A stretch of 5,454 nucleotides of DNA from Bacillota bacterium (GTDB taxonomy: Bacteria; Bacillota; Clostridia; Christensenellales; CAG-138), in assembly GCA_023458615.1 (NCBI GenBank), contig JAEWYV010000256.1:1-5454 (forward strand). The letters are read 5' to 3'. How positions within the stretch are numbered: position 1 is the first letter of the stretch; every line of letters begins with the position of its first letter. The position numbers and the translations under genes are program-made. This document shows positions 1-4,641 of the stretch, piece after piece. The notes under the pieces are model-generated. The model was given only the letters and a program-made list of their open reading frames with translations, was not told where the DNA came from and did not search any database.

Positions 1-210
1 TGCATGAACGCGCAAAAGGAGATTCGCGATCTGGCGATGAAGATGATGCGCCTTTGCAAGGAGGCCGCCCCCGCGCTCTTTGAGGACGCGGGCGCAAGTT
101 GCGTCTCGCTTGGCTATTGCCCGGAAAACGAGTTTCAAAACCCCGCCTGCCATGTTATCCGCAAAAAAGAAGCGCTGGAGCTGTTGAGGAATGCCGCAAA
201 GCACTCGTAA
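1..210 (+). CDS. thyX: Flavin-dependent thymidylate synthase ThyX, C-terminal fragment
   Basis: The reading frame is open from base 1 and only the last 69 codons are in the window; the ATG at base 4 is internal, not the start. ThyX makes dTMP from dUMP in the cytoplasm, using FAD, NADPH and methylene-tetrahydrofolate. The visible start CMNAQKEIRDLA matches the late ThyX segment usually seen as C-x-x-AQ-x-EIR, which packs near the flavin and nucleotide site. It is followed by the helix LCKEAAPALFEDAG and the Cys-containing tail (SCVSLGYCPE) common in clostridial ThyX. The residue after AQ is Lys here, where Trp is more usual. The catalytic and FAD-binding RHR motif lies upstream of the window. 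The 3' end overlaps the next gene by 20 bases, so the two are probably co-transcribed. The family call rests on remembered family patterns; the fragment is short. Confidence 0.8.
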   Translation, partial: CMNAQKEIRDLAMKMMRLCKEAAPALFEDAGASCVSLGYCPENEFQNPACHVIRKKEALELLRNAAKHS

Positions 211-568
211 AAGACACATCGTCTGCAAAAAATGCAAAACGCGCTTTACGGGCACCTATTGCCCCTATTGCGGCGCGGAAAACGGCGTTGGCAGATTGCA
301 TCGCGGCAGGGGCGGTCTGCTCGGCGGTGTGCTGCGCTTTCTTGCTTCGCTCGTCGCGCTGGCGCTGCTGCTCTTTGTCGCCTTTGCCGCGCTGGACTAC
401 ATCGCCTCCGCTGCGGGGGATTCGCATTCCACCGCGCGCGCCATTCTAGACAGCGCGCGAAACGCCATCCCGCAGGCATGGCTGGATGCATACGCCGCGT
501 TCAAGGCCGCCTATCTGGATCGCTGGGTCGCGGCGGTAACGGAGTTTTTTGGCGTACTGTTCGGGTAA
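191..568 (+). CDS. Small zinc-ribbon, single-pass membrane protein of unknown function
   Basis: This 125-aa protein is not recognised as a named family. Residues 12-27 form a four-cysteine zinc ribbon: C12-x2-C15 (CKKC), an eight-residue spacer, then C24-x2-C27 (CPYC). A Gly/Arg-rich linker (residues 33-45) leads into a strongly hydrophobic stretch at about 46-73, long enough for one transmembrane helix. The remaining 50 residues are Ala- and aromatic-rich and look helical. The basic N-terminus suggests that the ribbon stays in the cytoplasm and the tail faces outward (inference). The start overlaps the thyX end (191-210). A GGAG at 177-180 lies 10 bases upstream of the ATG, which supports this start. 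High GC and the overlap tie it to thyX rather than to the AT-rich module downstream. Zinc-ribbon plus membrane-helix proteins are frequent in Firmicutes and mostly uncharacterised. No terminator hairpin is evident after the stop. Confidence 0.65.
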   Translation: MPQSTRKRHIVCKKCKTRFTGTYCPYCGAENGVGRLHRGRGGLLGGVLRFLASLVALALLLFVAFAALDYIASAAGDSHSTARAILDSARNAIPQAWLDAYAAFKAAYLDRWVAAVTEFFGVLFG

Positions 569-698
569 ATTGACTCCATATCACGTATTAAGAACTGAAC
601 AACGATAGTATTGTAGCTGCAAATTGCAAAACCAGATGTATCCTTATAAGTTCGCGTGGCTTCATCCGTTATGGTGTTTGCATTCTAGCAATGATCGA

Positions 699-717
699 TC
701 AGTCAGCGGTTGATTGA
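699..717. repeat. Inverted repeat across the -35 box, candidate operator
   Basis: The arms TCAGTCA (699-705) and TGATTGA (711-717) are inverted copies with one G/T mismatch, separated by GCGGT. The right arm covers the first four bases of the -35 hexamer at 714-719. Immediately to the left, 692-701 is a perfect 10-base palindrome (TGATCGATCA) that shares three bases with the left arm. The position fits a repressor site controlling the GNAT module, as expected for autoregulation. No regulator is identified, and the 58-aa protein shows no obvious DNA-binding fold by eye. Confidence 0.35.
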
Positions 718-742
718 CAGCGAACAGTAAATAAACTATAAT
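714..742 (+). promoter_or_regulatory. Housekeeping sigma factor promoter of the GNAT module
   Basis: The -35 hexamer TTGACA (714-719) and the -10 hexamer TATAAT (737-742) are both perfect consensus, and the 17-base spacer is optimal. Transcription would start near 748-750, giving a 5' leader of about 30 bases before the ATG at 781. Such a promoter should be strong unless repressed, which makes the inverted repeat over its -35 box relevant. Confidence 0.85.
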
Positions 743-765
743 TATCACAGTGAAAATCCATCTTG

Positions 766-773
766 AAGGGAGG
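766..773 (+). promoter_or_regulatory. Strong ribosome-binding site of the 58-aa protein
   Basis: AAGGGAGG lies 7 bases upstream of ATG 781. It fixes that ATG as the start instead of the in-frame TTG at 763, whose first codons would run through this site. The site is far stronger than anything in front of the downstream GNAT gene, so the first protein should be made in excess. Confidence 0.85.
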
Positions 774-780
774 TTTTTAC

Positions 781-957
781 ATGGCAACCAGTACTTTCGA
801 CAAAAACTTCATATTGACCAACAAACCGGCTATCGAGAAGTTTTATGAAGTTTTGCAAGCTGATAAGCCGGTAAAAAAAGTTCCCAAAATTTCTTCCGTT
901 GAAAAAGAGAGGAGTGAACAGATATTAAGCCAGTTCTGTTCGCGCTTAAAAGCATAA
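781..957 (+). CDS. Small protein upstream of GNAT gene, candidate antitoxin
   Basis: This 58-aa protein has no named family that can be assigned with certainty. Its N-terminus (STFDKNFILTN) looks like a beta strand. A helix follows at about residues 15-27 (PAIEKFYEVLQAD), then a Lys/Pro linker (29-37, KPVKKVPKI) and a C-terminal charged helix (39-57, with KERSEQILSQF). Strand plus helix, flexible linker and short helix is a layout often seen in antitoxins that wrap around a partner, and short proteins of this general type occur directly upstream of GNAT genes in Firmicutes. It is not recognisably the DUF1778 ribbon-helix-helix antitoxin of TacAT or AtaRT systems. It is the first gene behind a consensus promoter with a strong ribosome-binding site, and 29 bases separate its stop from the GNAT ATG. 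It is AT-rich compared with the flanking genes. The existence of the gene is well supported; the antitoxin role is inferred from position and size. Confidence 0.75.
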   Translation: MATSTFDKNFILTNKPAIEKFYEVLQADKPVKKVPKISSVEKERSEQILSQFCSRLKA

Positions 958-969
958 TTAGGGAACTAA

Positions 970-987
970 ATGAAGATGAAACGCTAA
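970..987 (+). promoter_or_regulatory. Possible five-codon leader ORF coupled to the GNAT start
   Basis: ATG at 970 opens a mini-ORF encoding MKMKR, with stop TAA at 985-987. The last base of the stop is the first base of the GNAT ATG, giving a TAATG overlap typical of translational reinitiation. A purine-rich AGGGAA (960-965) sits 4-5 bases before ATG 970, whereas ATG 987 has no good site at normal spacing. Codons 1-5 run through the left arm of the hairpin at 972-1006, so a ribosome here would melt it. Such a short ORF can arise by chance; nothing but arrangement supports it. Confidence 0.35.
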
Positions 988-1014
988 TGAAAAGCGTTTT
1001 GTCTTCTTTTTTTT
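972..1014 (+). terminator. Hairpin plus T-tract over the GNAT start, likely attenuator
   Basis: Bases 972-985 pair with 993-1006 in an unbroken 14-bp stem (12 Watson-Crick pairs and two G-U pairs, at 978/1000 and 977/1001). The loop is the 7-base AATGAAA. Eight consecutive T residues follow directly at 1007-1014. This meets the usual criteria for an intrinsic terminator, although the base of the stem is only moderately GC-rich. It lies 14 bases after the stop of the 58-aa gene and covers the first codons of the GNAT gene, with the GNAT ATG (987-989) in the loop. Expected effects are premature termination of many transcripts, so that the first gene is made in excess, and occlusion of the GNAT start in full-length RNA. 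Confidence 0.7.
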
Positions 1015-1529
1015 GCTCTGTTGATCCGGATATAGAGTTGTTTTTGAAAGACAAATCGGTAAAATATGAGAAAGTGCAAAAATCATGCACCTATCTTATA
1101 TTTGACGAGGACACACTAACAAGTGAAAACTATTCCATCCTTGGATATTTTACGCTCGCGCTTCACACAATTAGCGTTTCAGATGAAACATCAACCAACT
1201 TAAGAAAAAAGCTCGATGGTGTTAGCGGCACACGAAGAGGCGAAAAGATTAGGACTTTCCCATGTTTTCTCATCGGGCAATTAGCGCGAAACGAGAATAT
1301 CCCCAAAGATGCTCTGAGCGGCAAATACATACTGGATCAAGCACTGGCGTGTATCAGCACGGCGCAAGATGTTGTTGGCGGCAGAATTGTTTTAATCGAA
1401 TGCAAGCAAACGAGAGAATTGATTTCTTTTTACGAGAATAACGATTTTAGCGTAATTGATGAGACCAAAGACGCAGAAGGAAACCCCATGATGCAAATGA
1501 TTCGAAGAATCGGTGAAGCCACAAAGTGA
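987..1529 (+). CDS. GNAT-fold acetyltransferase, candidate toxin of a two-gene module
   Basis: This 180-aa protein would transfer an acetyl group from acetyl-CoA to an unknown acceptor. It resembles a firmicute GNAT family with the pattern FFCSVDPDIELFLKDKS (residues 8-24), where the Cys and the D-x-E-x-FL element are characteristic. It continues with TYLIFDED (35-42), the strand ILGYFTLALHTISV (51-64) and FPCFLIGQLARNENI (91-105). The loop ALSGKYILDQAL (109-120) stands where acetyl-CoA pyrophosphate binds, but the usual Q/R-x-x-G-x-G/A is degenerate. GGRIVLIEC (131-139) and FYENNDF (148-154) form the end of the fold; Y149 corresponds to the catalytic Tyr of GNAT toxins such as TacT. GNAT toxins of that class acetylate aminoacyl-tRNA, but this substrate is not demonstrated here. 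ATG 987 is the only canonical start after the in-frame stop at 915-917, yet it lacks a good ribosome-binding site and sits in a hairpin loop. Low GC suggests acquisition by transfer. The GNAT assignment is firm; the toxin role is not. Confidence 0.8.
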   Translation: MKSVLSSFFCSVDPDIELFLKDKSVKYEKVQKSCTYLIFDEDTLTSENYSILGYFTLALHTISVSDETSTNLRKKLDGVSGTRRGEKIRTFPCFLIGQLARNENIPKDALSGKYILDQALACISTAQDVVGGRIVLIECKQTRELISFYENNDFSVIDETKDAEGNPMMQMIRRIGEATK

Positions 1530-1554
1530 AGCGCCAATGAGCGCTTCTTTTTTT
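1528..1554 (+). terminator. Intrinsic terminator of the GNAT module
   Basis: A 7-bp perfect stem, GAAGCGC (1528-1534) with GCGCTTC (1541-1547), closes a 6-base loop and is followed by seven T residues (1548-1554). It begins inside the GNAT stop codon (1527-1529). It ends the plus-strand transcript before the convergent pssA gene. In the opposite direction no T-tract follows the stem, so it should act mainly on the plus strand. Confidence 0.9.
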
Positions 1555-1588
1555 GCCTTGAAACGAGATGGCATCATTCGGAAAAGCT

Positions 1589-2218
1589 TTATACCGCGAC
1601 GCAGTTCCAGCCGACGATGAGCAGCGCCAGAACGCCGAGGCCCACGAACGCGGCGGCGATCATGCCCCGCATGCCGAGCTTTCGCACCTTTACCTTGAGC
1701 AAAAACGCGACGGCGGTAGCCAGCAGGCAGAGCGCATAGAGGAGCAAAAAACCGTTCTTCATCACGGGGCGCAGCGTATAGACCAGCGGAATGATCAGCG
1801 CGACGGTCGTCACCGGCAGTCCGTCGTAATAGACCCGACGCGTGTTTTCGCAAAACTCCAGCTCGTCCTCGGTGACGTTGTAGTAGGCGAGGCGGATGAG
1901 CGCCGCTAAGACGTAGACAATCAGCGCCGCGGCTTCATACCACTTGGTCAAGCCAATCGAAAAGCCGATTGCCGCGGGCAGCACGCCAAAGCAGATCATG
2001 TCCGCCAGCGAATCAATCTGAATCCCGAACTTCTGCTCGTTCTGCGTGCGCACACGTGTGCGCGCAACCGATCCATCGAACAGATCGCAAAAGCCGGAGA
2101 TCATCAGGCACACGATCGCCATAGACGTGCGTCCGTACATCGCCAGGCCAATGCCGAGCACGGAGCTCACCACGCCGAGATAGGTCAATAGCACCGTGTA
2201 ATTATAAAACCCAACCAT
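1589..2218 (-). CDS. pssA: CDP-diacylglycerol-serine O-phosphatidyltransferase (PssA)
   Basis: This 209-aa integral membrane enzyme would make phosphatidylserine, the precursor of phosphatidylethanolamine, from CDP-diacylglycerol and serine. The CDP-alcohol phosphotransferase signature is complete: D45-x2-D48-G49-x2-A52-R53, then G65-x3-D69-x3-D73. These aspartates bind the metal ions and act in catalysis. Eleven residues separate AR from G, more than the eight of the general motif; such an insertion (here rich in R, T, N, E) fits Clostridia-type PssA. About six hydrophobic segments fit the family fold: roughly 8-28, 31-47, 75-91, 95-112, 135-152 and 157-175, with a further one at 186-205. 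ATG 2218 is preferred because MVGFYNYTVLLTYLG is the normal family N-terminus; an in-frame TTG at 2248 would add ten atypical residues. The gene lies 74 bases after the epimerase stop on the same strand, with no clear promoter between. Decarboxylase psd, a frequent neighbour, is not in the window. Other CDP-alcohol transferases are less likely. Confidence 0.88.
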   Translation of the reverse strand: MVGFYNYTVLLTYLGVVSSVLGIGLAMYGRTSMAIVCLMISGFCDLFDGSVARTRVRTQNEQKFGIQIDSLADMICFGVLPAAIGFSIGLTKWYEAAALIVYVLAALIRLAYYNVTEDELEFCENTRRVYYDGLPVTTVALIIPLVYTLRPVMKNGFLLLYALCLLATAVAFLLKVKVRKLGMRGMIAAAFVGLGVLALLIVGWNCVAV

Positions 2219-2292
2219 CCTAGAACACCATTCCGTTCCCAAAATCAAATTTTGCGCACAACAAATAGGCTTACTACGCGTAATGTGTTTAA

Positions 2293-3285
2293 TTATGCTT
2301 TATAATACGCTAAATACCAGTTTGCGAACTGTTGTAGCCCATCTGTGATCTGTGTCTTTGGCGAGAATCCAAAGTCGCGCTGGGTGGACGAGATATCCGC
2401 GTAGGTCTTCTCCACATCGCCCGCCTGCATGGGCAGGTAGTGAATCCTGGCGGTTTTGCCCAGCGCGGATTCAATTGCGCGGATGAAGTCGATGAGTTTG
2501 ACGGGGTTGTTGTTGCCGATGTTGTAGACGGCGCAGGGCGCGCCCGTCTCGTCCGGCTTTGGCGGGGAAAACAGCATTGTTTCGATGCAGCTGGTCACGT
2601 CGTCAATATACGTAAAGTCCCGCAGCATATTTCCGTTGTTGAAAACATCGATCTCTCGGCCTTCCAAAATGGCCTTGGTGAACTTAAAATACGCCATGTC
2701 CGGCCGTCCGAACGGGCCGTAGACGGTGAAGAAGCGCAGCCCCGTTGCGGGCACGCCGTAGAGATGCGAATAGGTGTAGGCGAAGAGCTCGTCGCTCTTC
2801 TTCGTCGCCGCGTAGAGCGAAACGGGTTGATCCACGCGATCCTCCACGGAAAACGGCGTCTTGTCCCGGTTGCCGTAGACGGAGGAGCTGGACGCATAGA
2901 GAAAATGCGAAACGGGATTGCGGCGCACCGCCTCCAGCACGTTGAAAAAGCCTACGATGTTGCTCTCGATATAGGCGCGCGGGTTTTCGATGCTGTAGCG
3001 AACGCCCGCCTGCGCGGCAAGGTGCACCACCACATCCGGCTTGGTTTCGGCAAACAGCCGCTCCACCAACTCGTTTTCGGCAAGGTCGCCCTCGGTAAAC
3101 GAGAAGCGCTCAAACCCCGTCAGCTCCGCGAGACGCGCGCGCTTTAAGGCGGGGTCGTAGTAGTCGTTCATGCTGTCTACGCCTGCAACGCGATAGCCGC
3201 CAATCAGCAGCCGCTTGGCAAGATGGTAGCCGATAAAGCCAGCCGCGCCCGTGATGAGTATGGTTTTTTCACTCTTCTGGGTCAA
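2293..3285 (-). CDS. UDP-glucuronate 4-epimerase (extended SDR family)
   Basis: This 330-aa cytoplasmic NAD-dependent enzyme would interconvert UDP-glucuronate and UDP-galacturonate for surface polysaccharide. The Rossmann motif GAAGFIG is at residues 13-19 and the acidic residue D37 ends strand 2. HLAAQAGVRYS spans 88-98, the serine segment ASSSSVYG spans 131-138, and the catalytic pair is Y158-x3-K162. Features that favour UDP-glucuronate over UDP-glucose epimerase are SMNDYYDPALKRARL (38-52) and RFFTVYGPFGRPDMA (184-198). Length is normal for the family. The start is TTG at 3285, chosen because a good GGGGAG site precedes it and no ATG lies nearby. The gene follows ugd by 12 bases, so product supply and use are adjacent and the two are surely co-transcribed. 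A UDP-glucose/UDP-galactose epimerase is the main alternative, but the neighbour and the motifs argue against it. Comparable genes are called lpsL, cap1J or uge elsewhere. Confidence 0.88.
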   Translation of the reverse strand: MTQKSEKTILITGAAGFIGYHLAKRLLIGGYRVAGVDSMNDYYDPALKRARLAELTGFERFSFTEGDLAENELVERLFAETKPDVVVHLAAQAGVRYSIENPRAYIESNIVGFFNVLEAVRRNPVSHFLYASSSSVYGNRDKTPFSVEDRVDQPVSLYAATKKSDELFAYTYSHLYGVPATGLRFFTVYGPFGRPDMAYFKFTKAILEGREIDVFNNGNMLRDFTYIDDVTSCIETMLFSPPKPDETGAPCAVYNIGNNNPVKLIDFIRAIESALGKTARIHYLPMQAGDVEKTYADISSTQRDFGFSPKTQITDGLQQFANWYLAYYKA

Positions 3286-3291
3286 TGCTCT

Positions 3292-3297
3292 CTCCCC
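3292..3297 (-). promoter_or_regulatory. Ribosome-binding site deciding the TTG start of the epimerase
   Basis: Read on the minus strand, GGGGAG follows directly after the ugd stop and lies 6 bases before TTG 3285. This supports TTG as a genuine start and indicates independent ribosome loading within a tight operon. Confidence 0.75.
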
Positions 3298-4587
3298 TTA
3301 GCGGCCGATGGAATAGTATTCCACGCCGCCTTTTTTCATATGCTCCGGGTCAAAGATGTTGCGTCCGTCATAGACCAGCGGCACGCGCATGGTTCTGCGG
3401 AACACCTCCGGCGAGAGACGGACAAACTCCTCCCACTCGGTGAAGATAAAGCAGCAGAACGCGCCTTCCAGCGCCTCCTCCACCGTGTTTGCCAGCTTCA
3501 CGTCGGGATAGCGCTTGGCAAAATTCTCCGCCGCGATGGGATCGTAGCAGACCACATCCGCGCCGTGCTCCTGCAACAGGCGCACGTTATCCAGAGACGG
3601 CGCTTCTCTTAGGTCATCCGTGCCGGGCTTAAACGCGAGGCCAAGCACGGCAACCCGAACGTTTTCAAATGTCATGAGGCGTTTTTTCGCCTTGTCAAAC
3701 AGCTTTGTCTTCTGCGCGGCGTTGATCTCCACCGCGGCCTCCACGGTCTTGAGCGTGATGCCCTGCTGCCGCGCGAGGAAGGTGAGCGCCTTGGTGTCCT
3801 TCGGGAAACAGCTGCCGCCGTAGCCCACACCCGCCTTGAGGAATTTGGCGCCGATGCGCGGGTCATAGCGCATGCCCTCCGCCACGTCGTCGATGTTCGC
3901 CCCGACGAGCTCGCAGAGGTTTGCGATATCGTTCATATAGGAAATCTTGAGCGCGAGGAAGTTGTTGCAGGCGTATTTAATCATCTCCGCCGAGCGGCGG
4001 GAGACCGAAACAATCGGCAAATCAAACGGCGCATAGATCTCCTGCAGCATCTGTTCCGCCGTCTCGTCCTCGGTGCCGATGATGATGCGCGTGGCGTGCA
4101 TCGTGTCGTGCACGGCGTTGCCCTGCGCCAAAAACTCCGGATTGCTCGCCACGCGAACCTTTACGTCCCGCGCGAGGTTATCCTTGATGAATTGTTCCAC
4201 CTTGTCGTTGGTTCCGACCGGAACGGTGGATTTTACCACAACGAGACAGTCGTGCGTGACGCACTGCGCAACCTGGCGGCAAACCTCAGCAATATAGCTC
4301 AGGTTCGCGCTGCCGTCCGGCTTCTCCGGCGTACCAACGCCGATGAACACCGCGTCCGCATCCGAATAGGCGCTCTTATAATCGCTCGTGAAAAACAGCC
4401 GACCCGCGGCAATGTTCTTTTGGAGCAGCTCCTCCAGCCCCGCCTCATAAATCGGCGACACGCCGGCGCGCATCAACGCGAGTTTCTCCTCGTCCACATC
4501 CACACAGGTGACCGAATGCCCCTTTTCCGCGAAGCAAACGCCCGCCACGAGGCCGACATATCCTGTTCCGGCAACCGCCAGTTTCAT
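3298..4587 (-). CDS. ugd: UDP-glucose 6-dehydrogenase
   Basis: This 429-aa cytoplasmic enzyme oxidises UDP-glucose to UDP-glucuronate in two NAD-dependent steps. The N-terminal NAD motif is GTGYVG (residues 7-12). STVPVGT (120-126) and NPEFLAQGNAVHD (149-161) follow, with E151. The central helix carries K204 in MIKYACNNFLALK, and the catalytic cysteine is C260 in GYGGSCFPKDT, with D264 in the same loop. K204, C260 and D264 sit at the same numbers as in the characterised Streptococcus pyogenes enzyme. The C-terminal UDP-binding domain has LGLAFKPGTDDLREAPS (315-331) and YDGRNIFDP (406-414). The protein appears complete and intact. ATG 4587 is chosen because the family begins at MKLAVAGTGYVG and GAAGGGAA lies upstream; an in-frame GTG at 4641, directly after the flippase stop, would add 18 residues unlike the family. 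It lies between the flippase and the epimerase, so UDP-glucuronate passes straight to the next gene's product. Confidence 0.95.
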   Translation of the reverse strand: MKLAVAGTGYVGLVAGVCFAEKGHSVTCVDVDEEKLALMRAGVSPIYEAGLEELLQKNIAAGRLFFTSDYKSAYSDADAVFIGVGTPEKPDGSANLSYIAEVCRQVAQCVTHDCLVVVKSTVPVGTNDKVEQFIKDNLARDVKVRVASNPEFLAQGNAVHDTMHATRIIIGTEDETAEQMLQEIYAPFDLPIVSVSRRSAEMIKYACNNFLALKISYMNDIANLCELVGANIDDVAEGMRYDPRIGAKFLKAGVGYGGSCFPKDTKALTFLARQQGITLKTVEAAVEINAAQKTKLFDKAKKRLMTFENVRVAVLGLAFKPGTDDLREAPSLDNVRLLQEHGADVVCYDPIAAENFAKRYPDVKLANTVEEALEGAFCCFIFTEWEEFVRLSPEVFRRTMRVPLVYDGRNIFDPEHMKKGGVEYYSIGR

Positions 4588-4641
4588 ACGCTTTTCGTTC
4601 CCTTCTATGCTGTCACACCCGGTAAAGAAAATCACCGGCAC

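Noticed and set aside
945..957. Programmed -1 frameshift joining the 58-aa protein to the GNAT frame
   Set aside because: The shift would be in the right direction and an AAAA run is present at 948-951, but C TTA AAA does not fit the X XXY YYZ slippery heptamer, and the mini-ORF or a plain restart explains the layout more simply.
830..1090. 86-codon minus-strand frame opposite the small protein and GNAT start
   Set aside because: It is antisense to the module, has no ribosome-binding site and shows low-complexity Ser/Phe runs derived from the T-tract.
1528..1547. Bidirectional terminator also serving pssA
   Set aside because: Read on the minus strand the stem is not followed by a T-tract, so only plus-strand termination is supported.
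1392..1853. 153-codon minus-strand open frame across the pssA 3' end and the GNAT 3' end
   Set aside because: It overlaps two well-supported genes and crosses the terminator at 1528-1554; its Arg-rich sequence fits a shadow frame.
2219..2248. Longer pssA starting at TTG 2248
   Set aside because: The ten extra residues are not part of the family N-terminus, which begins at MVGFYNYT (ATG 2218).
2240..2254. Inverted repeat CAAAAT/ATTTTG upstream of pssA
   Set aside because: It is only six A/T-rich pairs with a 3-base loop and no T-tract or promoter context; it could easily arise by chance.
2275..2282. Palindrome TACGCGTA between the epimerase and pssA
   Set aside because: Eight bases with no extension or second copy nearby; not distinguishable from chance.
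2440..3147. 235-codon plus-strand open frame
   Set aside because: It is antisense to the epimerase, whose family motifs are intact. Its translation shows no recognisable domain and is typical of a GC-rich shadow frame.
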